Positions 7,552-15,979 of a stretch of 64,000 nt of DNA are shown one piece after another (the stretch's first letter is position 1; each line of letters starts with the position of its first letter). The stretch covers positions 77,911 to 141,910 of the forward strand of contig NZ_JARGNU010000009.1 of NCBI RefSeq assembly GCF_029212375.1, written 5' to 3'. The position numbers and the translations under genes were made by a program. The notes under the pieces are model-generated. The model saw nothing but the letters and a program-made list of their open reading frames with translations, was not told the DNA's origin and searched no databases. This stretch comes from Zhongshania sp. (GTDB lineage Bacteria > Pseudomonadota > Gammaproteobacteria > Pseudomonadales > Spongiibacteraceae).

Positions 7552-8757
7552 ATGTTTGAGCTACCCAAAAATATTTACTTAATGGCGATTGTTAGCTCCC
7601 TGTGTCTGGCGACTTCGTCGTTAATGGTGTTGGTCAGCGGTTTGCTCGGTAGCAGTTTGGCGCCGAGCGCCTCTTTAGCAACATTGCCGATGGCGAGCTT
7701 TATTATTGCTACGGCGGTATCTACGGTTCCAGCGGCAATGATTATGCGCAAAGTTGGCCGCAAGCAGGGCTTTCTGCTCAGTATCTTCATTGCCTTTTGC
7801 GGGGCGCTTTGTGCGCTGTTAGCAACGGTGCAGGCGAATTTTTTATTGTTTATTTTTGCCACCCTCTGCTTTGGCTTTAATCTAGCGTTTACCCAGCAGG
7901 GCCGCTTTATCATTATTGAAAATGCGCAGAATCCAAAACAACAGGCAGACGGCCTGACCATAGCGCTATTGGCGAGTTTGCTGGGCGGTTTTATTGGCCC
8001 GCAATTTGGCGCCTTGGGGCGCGACCTTATTGCCTCGCCGCAGGGCTATGCAGGGTCGTTTTTGTTGTTGGCAATCTTGCTGGTAATTGCCTTCGTTATT
8101 ATGTGTATTTATGAAGAGCGGGGCGTGGCTGAGGCCGAAAAGGTGTCGGCTGAGCGCTCACTGCTCAGTATTATTAAACAACCTAGCTTTATTCTGGCGG
8201 CGGGCACAGCGGCCACAGGCTATGCGGTTATGTCGCTGGTGATGACCGCAACACCACTCAGCATGGTTGAGATGAGCGGCCACAGCTTTAATCACGCAAC
8301 GATTGTTATTCAGTCGCATATTGTTGCGATGTTTTTGCCGTCGCTACTCACGGGCAAATTACTTAAAAAGGGGCTGCGACTTAGCCTTATTGTTGCAGGC
8401 CTGCTCTGCTATTTGGCGGTGATTGCGGTGGCCTTTAGTGGGCATGAGGTAATGCATTACTGGTGGGCGCTGGTACTGCTTGGCCTTGGCTGGAATCTAT
8501 TATTTATGACTGCCACCGCTTTACTTCCCGAAACCTATCACGGCAATGAGCGCTTTAAAGCGCAAGCCGTGAATGAATTTAGCGTGATTAGCGCGCAGGC
8601 GATTGCAGCGTTTTCTGCGGGCTGGATTCTGTTTAATTATCAGTGGGAGGGCGTGCTGAAAACGGCGCTCAGTATCTCGGTTTTTTGGTTGCTGGGGCTG
8701 GTTTTCTTGGGTTATATCACAAGGAAGAAGCAGCCTGTCGCCGTCGCGAGCTTATAA
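7552..8757 (+). CDS. Major facilitator superfamily transporter
   Basis: The 401-residue form is a strongly hydrophobic protein with about 12 membrane segments and the MFS loop motif RKVGRKQG after the second segment, so it is an MFS permease. The substrate cannot be inferred. The frame is open back to a GTG at 7456, which would add 32 residues that do not resemble an MFS N terminus; the ATG at 7552, beginning MFELPKNIY, gives normal MFS length. It is divergent from the redox operon and convergent with the M48 protease gene, overlapping its stop by 6 bases. Confidence 0.8.
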   Translation: MFELPKNIYLMAIVSSLCLATSSLMVLVSGLLGSSLAPSASLATLPMASFIIATAVSTVPAAMIMRKVGRKQGFLLSIFIAFCGALCALLATVQANFLLFIFATLCFGFNLAFTQQGRFIIIENAQNPKQQADGLTIALLASLLGGFIGPQFGALGRDLIASPQGYAGSFLLLAILLVIAFVIMCIYEERGVAEAEKVSAERSLLSIIKQPSFILAAGTAATGYAVMSLVMTATPLSMVEMSGHSFNHATIVIQSHIVAMFLPSLLTGKLLKKGLRLSLIVAGLLCYLAVIAVAFSGHEVMHYWWALVLLGLGWNLLFMTATALLPETYHGNERFKAQAVNEFSVISAQAIAAFSAGWILFNYQWEGVLKTALSISVFWLLGLVFLGYITRKKQPVAVASL

Positions 8758-9600
8758 ATTTTGGTAATCGAGCCTTGGGTCTAGTGCCTTGGTGGCGGCT
8801 GTTTTAGACTTTTGAGTCCGGGTCTTAATCTGTTCAATACGTTGCTGCATATCGGGGTGGCTGGCAAAAATCGCCTGCCAACTGGCTTGACGGTGCTGGG
8901 CTAATATCTTTTTAAAGAAGGCTTCTGCGCCAGCTAAGTGGCCATAGTGTTGCTCTAAGGTGTCGAGGGCTGCACGGTCGGCGGCGCTTTCCATTTTTCG
9001 GCTAAAGCCGAGCACGGTCATAATGCCTGCTTGCTGAACGGTGCTTTGCAGCGCCACCGCGTTTTGCCCAGTTACCACGCTCAAAAATAACTGCACTAGT
9101 AAGCCGCCACTGATGGATTGGGCGGGGTGACGAAATTTGATGTGGGCAATTTCATGGGCTAGCACCATGGCTAGCGCATTCTCTGAAGACACTTCGCGCA
9201 ACAAGCCGGTGGTAACAAAAATATGGCCGCCGAGGGTGGCAAAGGCGTTGGGCACATCAGCTTCATCGACAAGATGGAAGTGCAGTTTGATGTCGGGTGC
9301 TAACTGCGATTTGTTGGCGAGCTGATCGCCAAGTTCTTGGAGCGCCGCTTCGGCACTTAACATGCTTTGTTTGCGGTTCTCCGTGTTGTTCCTTAGTTGC
9401 CCAAATTTACTGACCAGCTGTTGTTCGTAGCGAAAGGGAATTAGCGGCGCCAGCTGGTGAGAAAATAACAGCAGCAAGGCCACGACGGCAGTAATGGCGA
9501 GGAGTACCCCGCCGAGCAGAATTGAAAATTCCTTTAGGGGGTTCTCGCTAGAGGCATTTATGCCCTCCGGAATTTTGGGGTTTTGTTTTGCGAAGGCCAC
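8752..9600 (-). CDS. M48 family zinc metallopeptidase, membrane anchored
   Basis: A 282-residue protein with one N-terminal membrane segment (about 28-50) and an M48 peptidase domain. The zinc motif HEIAH is at 149-153 and the third ligand is the Glu of ESAAD at about 204. This is the BepA/LoiP/HtpX-like arrangement for envelope quality control, but the C-terminal TPR of BepA is absent, so only the family is called. It is the last gene of a short minus-strand group after two YbjQ-family genes (7 bases separate it from the first of these). Confidence 0.85.
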   Translation of the reverse strand: MAFAKQNPKIPEGINASSENPLKEFSILLGGVLLAITAVVALLLLFSHQLAPLIPFRYEQQLVSKFGQLRNNTENRKQSMLSAEAALQELGDQLANKSQLAPDIKLHFHLVDEADVPNAFATLGGHIFVTTGLLREVSSENALAMVLAHEIAHIKFRHPAQSISGGLLVQLFLSVVTGQNAVALQSTVQQAGIMTVLGFSRKMESAADRAALDTLEQHYGHLAGAEAFFKKILAQHRQASWQAIFASHPDMQQRIEQIKTRTQKSKTAATKALDPRLDYQNL

Positions 9601-9607
9601 GATTTGT

Positions 9608-10078
9608 TTAGCCCAAATTTTTATGAATGGGGATTAAAGCTGTGCCGTAGGCGAGTACTTCAACCGAGCCGATGCCCTTATTGCCGTTGCCGGAAATGCG
9701 GCTAGTTTCTAATTTGGTGTTAATAATGGCTTCGGCGCCAGCCGCGTGTGCCTGTTCTTGCATGCGCAATAACGCCTCGCGGCGAGCGCGATCGAGCAGG
9801 GTTTCGTAGGCGCGAATACGACCACCGACAAGGCCGCGCAAGCCAGCGGAAACTTGCTTAAAATAATCCACCGAGATCACCACGTTACCGCTAACCAGTT
9901 CCGTGTGGTGGTTCATATACTCTGGCGGTGGAAAGCGGTCGGTAGACACCACAAGGCTGCGCAGCGCATCTTCGCGGCTGAGGATGCTCTTATAGTGCTT
10001 GGCTTCGGCGCGGCGGCCAAAGAAAAAGCCAAGGCCGAGCAGTAGCGCGAATATGCCTATTTTAATGAGGGCTTCCAT
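9608..10078 (-). CDS. YbjQ/UPF0145 family protein with N-terminal membrane anchor
   Basis: A 156-residue protein with one N-terminal hydrophobic segment (about 3-20, ending GFFFGRRAE), followed by a YbjQ-like domain. The domain shows the pattern seen in the family: a helical stretch with repeated Arg (ALLRMQEQAHAAGAEAIINTKLET) and a C-terminal GSVEVLAYGTAL strand. The family is often labelled heavy-metal-binding, but its function is not demonstrated and no Cys/His metal site is evident here. Its start shares one base with the stop of the next YbjQ gene. Confidence 0.8.
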   Translation of the reverse strand: MEALIKIGIFALLLGLGFFFGRRAEAKHYKSILSREDALRSLVVSTDRFPPPEYMNHHTELVSGNVVISVDYFKQVSAGLRGLVGGRIRAYETLLDRARREALLRMQEQAHAAGAEAIINTKLETSRISGNGNKGIGSVEVLAYGTALIPIHKNLG

Positions 10079-10407
10079 TATTTTTCCTCGAGGAAAACCG
10101 CCGTGCCGTAGGCCAAAATTTCGGAGGCGCCAGCGGTGATAGACGAGGTGGAGTAGCGCACATTGATAACCGCATTGGCGCCAATGGCCTTGGCTTGTTC
10201 GGTCATGCGGTCGGTGGCCTCTTGGCGGGCTTCAGATAACAGCTCGGTATAACCGCCTAGCTCGCCGCCAAAAATGTTTTTTAGCCCCGCCATAATATCT
10301 TTGCCCGCGTGTTTGGCGCGCACGGTGCTGCCCATGACTAAGCCAAAATGCTGGCTGACTTTTCTGCCAGGAATAATTTCAATATTGCTGATTAACATAT
10401 TACTCAT
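10078..10407 (-). CDS. YbjQ/UPF0145 family protein, soluble
   Basis: A 109-residue YbjQ homologue: residues ISNIEIIPGRKV at the N terminus, RQEATDRMTEQAKAIGANAV in the middle and SEILAYGTAV near the end. The reading frame is open to 10587, but that would run 100 bases into pycR. The ATG at 10407 is preceded by AGGAAATCACC, a good ribosome binding site, and matches the family N terminus. It is adjacent to a second, membrane-anchored paralogue. YbjQ proteins form multimeric rings in solved structures (family knowledge); the role is unknown. Confidence 0.85.
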   Translation of the reverse strand: MSNMLISNIEIIPGRKVSQHFGLVMGSTVRAKHAGKDIMAGLKNIFGGELGGYTELLSEARQEATDRMTEQAKAIGANAVINVRYSTSSITAGASEILAYGTAVFLEEK

Positions 10408-10487
10408 GGTGATTTCCTGAGGTTGATAAACGAATGCGGCTTGCGGGCTTAAATAATCAGTCAGCGCGCTTACCTTGTATACCTTTT

Positions 10488-11408
10488 TTAGATTGGTTTG
10501 CTCACCGTGCTGGGCTGATGAAGAAAGTCGTGAAAAGCCTTTGTTAAGGGGTTGAGGTGTTTGGCCTTGGGGTACACGGTGCACCACGACCGCAAAATAG
10601 GAAAGCCCACAACGGCAATTGCAGCTAGGCGACCTGCGGCGATGTCGTTGCTGACCATCGCCTTGGGCAAAATAGCAAAATGCTCACCGTTGGCCAAGGC
10701 GGTTTTAATGGCTTGGTTACTGCCCATTTGGCGGTGGCGCTGAATGAGGCAGCTGTGCTGGCGGCAGAAGCTCTCAAAAATTTGTCGGGTGCCGGAGCCC
10801 GCTTCGCGAAGCAAGGCTGGGTAGCTTAAAAGTTCGATTAAGCTTATATCTTGCCGTTGGCTCAGCGGGTGCGAGGCGTTTGCCACCACTAGCAGCTGGT
10901 GCTCGGCAAAGGGGGTGTAGCTTAAGCTTCGGCTGTCGGGCACTTGGGTCATGACGGCGAGATCGTCAAGATTGTCGTGCAGACGTTCCAGCAAGCGCTG
11001 GTGGTTAACAACGTGCAGGCTAATATCAACGTCGGGGTGCTGTTCGCAAAAGTTGTGAATAAGGGATGGGAGCAAGTACTCGGCGCTGGACTCGATGGCA
11101 ATGTTGAGACTGCCCTGCAATCGCCCATGCAGCTCGGTTAACTCAATTTCGAGGTGCACTAAACGCTGTTTGAGTTCGCGGGCCGCGCGGAGCATGAGTT
11201 CACCGGCGTTGGTCAAGAATAGCTGTTTGCCAAGATAGTCAAACAGCGCTTGGCCAACGACTTCTTCCAAACTGCGGATTTGTGAACTCACCGCCGGTTG
11301 GGTTAGCGCTAGCTGTTGAGCGGCCTTGGAGTAGCTGCGGTGCTGGCAAACTGCCAAGAAAACGTCCAGTTGGCGCAAGGTTAAACGATTTAAAAAGCTG
11401 ACTTCCAT
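10488..11408 (-). CDS. pycR: LysR-type regulator of pyruvate carboxylase (PycR-like)
   Basis: A 306-residue LysR-family regulator: winged helix-turn-helix at residues about 9-65 (TLRQLDVFLAV...SYSKAAQQLALTQPAVSSQIRSLEE) followed by a periplasmic-binding-like effector domain. It is transcribed divergently from pycA-pycB with 225 bases between the starts, the same arrangement as pycR in Pseudomonas aeruginosa, which is the basis for the name. The effector domain resembles the CbbR/CysB-like group. A 7-bp inverted repeat that could be its operator is at 11439-11460. Confidence 0.85.
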   Translation of the reverse strand: MEVSFLNRLTLRQLDVFLAVCQHRSYSKAAQQLALTQPAVSSQIRSLEEVVGQALFDYLGKQLFLTNAGELMLRAARELKQRLVHLEIELTELHGRLQGSLNIAIESSAEYLLPSLIHNFCEQHPDVDISLHVVNHQRLLERLHDNLDDLAVMTQVPDSRSLSYTPFAEHQLLVVANASHPLSQRQDISLIELLSYPALLREAGSGTRQIFESFCRQHSCLIQRHRQMGSNQAIKTALANGEHFAILPKAMVSNDIAAGRLAAIAVVGFPILRSWCTVYPKAKHLNPLTKAFHDFLHQPSTVSKPI

Positions 11409-11438
11409 ACTCGTTCCTGGGCGGTCGATCTCGTTACT

Positions 11439-11460
11439 ATAAGTAATTACTAATACTTAT
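11439..11460. promoter_or_regulatory. Putative LysR-type operator between pycR and pycA
   Basis: ATAAGTA and TACTTAT flank ATTACTAA, a perfect 7-bp inverted repeat containing the T-N11-A arrangement typical of LysR sites. It lies 31 bases upstream of pycR and about 175 bases upstream of pycA, in an AT-rich stretch, suited to autoregulation and activation of the divergent operon. Confidence 0.5.
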
Positions 11461-11633
11461 CAATACAAATATTAATTTTTTATTCACCGCTTTTTTCGGT
11501 ACGGTGGCTGCATGTCATTATTGCTGCGCCACGTTTGCACGCGGGTTTACGCAGTAATGAAATTGCTTTTAATGGCTATTGGCTAATAGTAAGGCTAGGT
11601 TAGGGGTAATTCTTGCCCATAGGGAGTTCAGCT

Positions 11634-13049
11634 ATGTTGAAAAAAATCCTGATCGCCAACCGCGGTGAAATTGCGGTGCGTATCGTTCGGGCCTGTGCCG
11701 AAATGGGCATTCGCTCGGCGGCGATCTATACCGAGCCAGATCGTTTTTCGCTGCACGTAAAACGTGCCGATGAAGCGTATAACGTGGGCGCCGACCCTCT
11801 TGAGGGCTATTTAAACCCCCGCAAGTTAGTTGCGTTGGCGGTGGAAACCGGTTGCGACGGCCTACATCCTGGCTATGGTTTTTTGTCTGAAAACGCTGAG
11901 CTGGCCGATGTTTGCGCCGAGCGTGGCATTACCTTTATAGGCCCCAGTGCCGAGGTTATTCGCCGTATGGGCGATAAAACTGAGGCGCGCCGCGCAATGA
12001 CCGCCGCAGGCGTGCCGGTAACACCGGGTACCGACGGCAATTTGGCCGATGTAGAAGAGGCGGTGAACTTCGCCAAAACCATCGGTTACCCCATTATGCT
12101 TAAGGCCACCTCGGGTGGCGGTGGCCGTGGTATTCGCCGCTGCGATAGCGAGGCCGATTTACGCCGCCAGTATGATCGGGTGGTGTCGGAAGCGACGAAG
12201 GCCTTCGGTCGCGCCGATGTATTCATGGAAAAATGCATTGTTAATCCGCGCCATATCGAGGCGCAGATACTGGCCGACAGCCACGGTAATGTGATTCACC
12301 TATTTGAGCGGGATTGCTCGATTCAGCGTCGTAATCAAAAACTGATCGAAATCGCGCCCTCGCCACAGTTAACCCCAGAGCAGCGCGCGTATATTGGCGA
12401 TATGTCGGTTCGCGCCGCCGAGGCGGTGGGCTATGAAAACGCCGGTACGGTCGAGTTTCTCTTGGCCGATAACCAAATCTATTTCATGGAAATGAATACG
12501 CGGGTGCAGGTAGAGCACACCATTACCGAGCAAATTACGGGGGTGGATGTGGTGCGCGAGCAAATTCGCATCGCCTCTGGCTTGCCCTTGGGCTACCGCC
12601 AAGAGGATATTTCCTACCGCGGCTATGCACTGCAATTTCGGATTAATGCTGAAGACCCTAAAAATGATTTCTTGCCCAGCTTTGGCAAGATCAGCCGCTA
12701 CTATGCGCCAGGCGGCCCTGGGGTGCGGGTAGATACCGCTATTTATACTGGCTACACCATTCCACCGTATTTCGACTCCATGTGCTTAAAGTTGATTGTG
12801 TGGGGGCTGACGTGGGAAGAGGTTTTAAATCGCGGCGCGCGGGCGCTAAACGATATGCGCCTACAGGGCGTGAAAACCACGGCGGCTTACTATCAGCAAA
12901 TTTTAAAACACCCAGATTTTCGCGCTGGGAATTTTGATACCAGTTTTGTTGAAAGCCATCCCGAACTGACCCAGTACTCGGATAAAACCCGCCCCGAAGA
13001 TATTGCCCTCGCCGTGGCCGCTGCAATTGCCGCCCACGCTGGCCTATAA
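11634..13049 (+). CDS. pycA: Pyruvate carboxylase subunit A (biotin carboxylase)
   Basis: ATP-dependent carboxylation of biotin on the partner PycB. The 471-residue protein begins KKILIANRGEIAVRI, has the ATP-grasp Gly-rich loop KATSGGGGRGIRR at about 158-170 and the catalytic segment MNTRVQVEHTITE near 287-299. The same sequence family includes AccC of acetyl-CoA carboxylase; the neighbour PycB and the divergent pycR favour two-subunit pyruvate carboxylase, which makes oxaloacetate from pyruvate. The ATG at 11634 is chosen over 11613 because GGGAG lies 7 bases upstream and the protein then starts at the family's usual position. Confidence 0.92.
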   Translation: MLKKILIANRGEIAVRIVRACAEMGIRSAAIYTEPDRFSLHVKRADEAYNVGADPLEGYLNPRKLVALAVETGCDGLHPGYGFLSENAELADVCAERGITFIGPSAEVIRRMGDKTEARRAMTAAGVPVTPGTDGNLADVEEAVNFAKTIGYPIMLKATSGGGGRGIRRCDSEADLRRQYDRVVSEATKAFGRADVFMEKCIVNPRHIEAQILADSHGNVIHLFERDCSIQRRNQKLIEIAPSPQLTPEQRAYIGDMSVRAAEAVGYENAGTVEFLLADNQIYFMEMNTRVQVEHTITEQITGVDVVREQIRIASGLPLGYRQEDISYRGYALQFRINAEDPKNDFLPSFGKISRYYAPGGPGVRVDTAIYTGYTIPPYFDSMCLKLIVWGLTWEEVLNRGARALNDMRLQGVKTTAAYYQQILKHPDFRAGNFDTSFVESHPELTQYSDKTRPEDIALAVAAAIAAHAGL

Positions 13050-13066
13050 CGCAAAGGATATTGATC

Positions 13067-14881
13067 ATGAGCCAAGCTAAACCCGTTCTAATCACCGATG
13101 TTGCCCTGCGCGATGGCCACCAATCGCTAATCGCCACGCGAATGCGCACAGAAGACATGCTGCCGGTTTGCGCTGAGTTGGATGCCATCGGTTTTTGGTC
13201 GCTGGAAGTGTGGGGCGGCGCCACTTTTGACGCCTGCGTGCGCTTCTTAAAAGAAGATCCCTGGGAGCGCTTGCGCAAGCTGCGCGAAGCGCTGCCTAAC
13301 ACTAAATTGCAAATGCTGGTGCGGGGCCAGAACCTGCTGGGTTATCGCCATTATGCCGACGATGTGGTCGAGGCCTTCATTCAAAAGTCGGCCGACAACG
13401 GCATGGATATCTTCCGCGTTTTTGACGCCATGAACGATGTGCGCAATTTAGAAACCGCGGTTGCCGCGGTTAAAAAATCCGGCAAACACGCCCAGGGCAC
13501 TCTCTGTTACACCACCAGTCCCGTTCACACCACGGCCAAGTTTGTTCAGCAAGCGCGAGACCTTGTGAATATGGGTGTGGATTCCATTGCCATTAAAGAC
13601 ATGGCAGGTTTACTTACCCCGAGCGCGACCTCAGAACTGGTTGCGGCGCTTAAAAGCGAAGTCAGTGTACCGCTAGCGCTGCACTCCCATATGACCTCTG
13701 GTTTGGCTGGGCTGTGTCAGCTCAAGGCGATAGAGGCGGGTATCGATATTATCGACACCGCAATGTCGGCTTTTGCGAATGGCACCAGTCACCCTGCAAC
13801 CGAAACCATGGTGGCGGCGCTGAAAGGCACCGACCGCGACAGCGGATTAGACCTACCCGCGCTGCAAAACATTGCCACCCAGCTGTGGGATGTGCGCAAA
13901 AAATACCATCAGTTTGAGAGCGAGTTTACCCGCGAAGACGTTAGCGTGCAGATCAACCAAGTGCCCGGCGGCATGATGTCGAACTTGGCGAATCAGCTAA
14001 AAGAGCAGGGCGCCTTACACCGCATTGGCGACGTGTTTGCAGAGATACCGGCGGTGCGCAAAGACCTAGGTTATCCGCCACTGGTAACGCCCACCTCGCA
14101 AATTGTTGGCACCCAAGCGGTTATGAATATTCTAGCGGATAAGCGCTACACCACCATTACTAACGAGGTTAAACGCTATTTGCAGGGCCACTATGGCGCA
14201 GCACCTGCGCCGGTAGACAAAAACCTGCGGGCGTTGGCAATAGGTAATGAGGACGTAATTGATGTGCGTCCAGCGGACCTTTTGCCGCCAGAGCTAAACA
14301 AGCTGCGCGCTGATATTGGCGACCTAGCCAAGTCAGAAGAAGACGTGCTGACCTTTGCTATGTTCCCAGATTTGGGTCGTGCATTTTTATCAGAGCGCGA
14401 AGCGGGTACTCTCACGCCGGAAGTGTTAGAGCCTATTGGCAGCGCGAGTACGCGGCCGGTTACCGATGGCGGCGCGCCAACTGAGTTTGTTATTGATGTT
14501 CACGGCGAAAGCTATCAAGTGGCTATTACCGGTGTTGGTATCAAAGGCACCGGCAAACGCCATATCTATATGACCTTGGATGGCATGCCCGAAGAAGTGG
14601 TGTTCGAAGCCCTTAACGAATACAAGGCCGAGGGCAGTGGGGGGCGTAAATCGGCCAACAAGCCAGGCCACGTAACGACCAATATGCCAGGCAATATTGT
14701 AGAGGTGCTGGTAGCGGTAGGTGACGTGGTTAAGCTGGGTCAGCCTGTATTGGTAACCGAAGCGATGAAAATGGAAGCCGAGGTGCAAGCGCCGATTGCC
14801 GGTAAGATCGTTGATATCTTTGTTAAGAAAGGCGATCGCGTAACACCTGGCGAGGTGTTGATTGAGATTGCAGCAGAGTAA
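13067..14881 (+). CDS. pycB: Pyruvate carboxylase subunit B (carboxyltransferase-BCCP)
   Basis: Transfers the carboxyl group from biotin to pyruvate. The 604-residue protein has an N-terminal carboxyltransferase TIM barrel (ITDVALRDGHQS, with the metal-binding Asp) and a C-terminal biotinyl domain with the biotin attachment site EAMKMEAEV (Lys about 570). It is closely related to oxaloacetate decarboxylase alpha subunits; no beta or gamma subunit is nearby, and pycA is 17 bases upstream, so pyruvate carboxylase is preferred. The ATG at 13067, after AAAGGA, is used rather than the in-frame TTG 6 bases before it. Confidence 0.92.
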   Translation: MSQAKPVLITDVALRDGHQSLIATRMRTEDMLPVCAELDAIGFWSLEVWGGATFDACVRFLKEDPWERLRKLREALPNTKLQMLVRGQNLLGYRHYADDVVEAFIQKSADNGMDIFRVFDAMNDVRNLETAVAAVKKSGKHAQGTLCYTTSPVHTTAKFVQQARDLVNMGVDSIAIKDMAGLLTPSATSELVAALKSEVSVPLALHSHMTSGLAGLCQLKAIEAGIDIIDTAMSAFANGTSHPATETMVAALKGTDRDSGLDLPALQNIATQLWDVRKKYHQFESEFTREDVSVQINQVPGGMMSNLANQLKEQGALHRIGDVFAEIPAVRKDLGYPPLVTPTSQIVGTQAVMNILADKRYTTITNEVKRYLQGHYGAAPAPVDKNLRALAIGNEDVIDVRPADLLPPELNKLRADIGDLAKSEEDVLTFAMFPDLGRAFLSEREAGTLTPEVLEPIGSASTRPVTDGGAPTEFVIDVHGESYQVAITGVGIKGTGKRHIYMTLDGMPEEVVFEALNEYKAEGSGGRKSANKPGHVTTNMPGNIVEVLVAVGDVVKLGQPVLVTEAMKMEAEVQAPIAGKIVDIFVKKGDRVTPGEVLIEIAAE

Positions 14882-14910
14882 ATGTTGTTAATTTAACATG
14901 GCACTATGTT

Positions 14911-14947
14911 AAAAAGCCCCGAAGGCGATATGCCTTCGGGGCTTTTT
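14911..14947. terminator. Bidirectional rho-independent terminator
   Basis: A perfect 16-bp stem (AAAAAGCCCCGAAGGC paired with its complement) closes a 5-base GATAT loop, with an A-tract before and a T-tract after. It lies 29 bases after pycB and 23 bases from the end of the convergent ppiC, so it serves both strands. Confidence 0.95.
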
Positions 14948-14970
14948 AGTTTTTACTGGCTAAATAATGA

Positions 14971-15249
14971 TTAGTTGCGGTAAATAGTCTGAATCAAGTG
15001 GTAGCCAAACTGAGTTTTGACGGGGCCGTGCACTTCTAAAACGGCTTCTTTAAAGACCACGTCGTCAAAGGCTTTTACCATTTGGCCTGGACGAAACTCG
15101 CCGAGGTCGCCGCCCTGTTTGCCAGATGGGCAATCAGAGTGCTTTTTAGCCAGCTCGCCAAAATCGCCGCCCTTAGCAATTTTTGCTTTAAGATCTTTCG
15201 CTTCTTGTTCGGTTTTAACCAGTATGTGTCGTGCTGAGGCAACGGTCAT
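14971..15249 (-). CDS. ppiC: Peptidyl-prolyl cis-trans isomerase, parvulin type (PpiC)
   Basis: A 92-residue single-domain parvulin: [16 protein letters not shown] at the N terminus, the conserved [17 protein letters not shown] segment near 35-52 and [13 protein letters not shown] near 76-88. No signal peptide is present, so it acts in the cytoplasm like E. coli PpiC. It catalyses proline isomerisation in protein folding. It stands alone, divergent from the flagellar operon. Confidence 0.93.
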   Translation of the reverse strand: MTVASARHILVKTEQEAKDLKAKIAKGGDFGELAKKHSDCPSGKQGGDLGEFRPGQMVKAFDDVVFKEAVLEVHGPVKTQFGYHLIQTIYRN

Positions 15250-15427
15250 AATTGTATCTCGATGATGAATTCAGGCAGGATTATAGCAGTAACTTTTGTG
15301 TTTATTCTTGCTACGTGGTGTTCACGCTGACTCGGTGTAGCGGCTGTTTTCTGACAAATAACAGCCAAAGTTTTGTCGTAGGCATATTTAGCTATATTAA
15401 CTGTTTGATTTTTAAGTACAATTTTCA

Positions 15428-15444
15428 TTGGCATAAGCCTTGCT
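15428..15444 (+). promoter_or_regulatory. Sigma-54 (RpoN) promoter of the fliL operon
   Basis: TTGGCATAAGCCTTGCT matches the -24/-12 consensus, with GG (15430-15431) and GC (15442-15443) exactly 10 bases apart. It lies 55 bases upstream of the fliL start. The fliL operon is RpoN/FleQ-controlled in polar-flagellated gammaproteobacteria, which agrees. Confidence 0.75.
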
Positions 15445-15498
15445 TTTGCCCTAATAATAGCTATGTTGTCTCTGTATGTGGAATGTTGGAAACAGATT

Positions 15499-15969
15499 AT
15501 GAAATCTAAGATTATCCTGATTGTGGGTGTGCTGGTATTGCTGTTAGCCGCAGTTGGCGGAACGTGGTTTTTTATGAAAAGCTCGGCGCCTGCGCCGATG
15601 CCAACCGAAGCTGAAGGTGAAATGATGGCAGCGGCTAGCCCAGCCATGAAGGCCCCCGAGTACTACAGTCTGTCGCCATCGTTTGTGGTGAATTTACAGA
15701 ATGAACGCGGCATGCGCTTTTTAATGATCGAGATCGAGTTGATGTCGCGCCGTGACGATACCTTTAGCCGGGTGGAGCAATATGAACCGCGTATTCGCAA
15801 CGACTTGCTGTTGTTTCTTAGTAAACTGGATCGCGAGGCAATTGCTACGGTTGAGCAGCGTAAGAAAATACAGGAAGAGGCGATGGCGGTGATTAATGGC
15901 GTTTTAATCGCTGAATCTGGCAAAGGCGGTGTTGACGCGGTGTATTTCACCAAGTTTGTCGTGCAGTGA
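15499..15969 (+). CDS. fliL: Flagellar basal body protein FliL
   Basis: A 156-residue inner-membrane protein with one N-terminal membrane segment (about 5-25, ILIVGVLVLLLAAVGGTWFF) and a periplasmic stomatin-like domain with PSFVVNL and EPRIRNDLLLFLS. FliL surrounds the stator units and supports torque. The ATG at 15499 is preferred to the upstream ATG at 15463 because the protein then starts directly before the membrane anchor. It is the first gene of an eight-gene operon. Confidence 0.93.
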   Translation: MKSKIILIVGVLVLLLAAVGGTWFFMKSSAPAPMPTEAEGEMMAAASPAMKAPEYYSLSPSFVVNLQNERGMRFLMIEIELMSRRDDTFSRVEQYEPRIRNDLLLFLSKLDREAIATVEQRKKIQEEAMAVINGVLIAESGKGGVDAVYFTKFVVQ

Positions 15970-15979
15970 GGTTGAGCCA

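Noticed and set aside
15246-15647. A 133-codon minus-strand frame covering the fliL promoter and 5' region
   Set aside because: It runs antisense to fliL and over the sigma-54 promoter; composition is not protein-like and ppiC ends the minus-strand unit.
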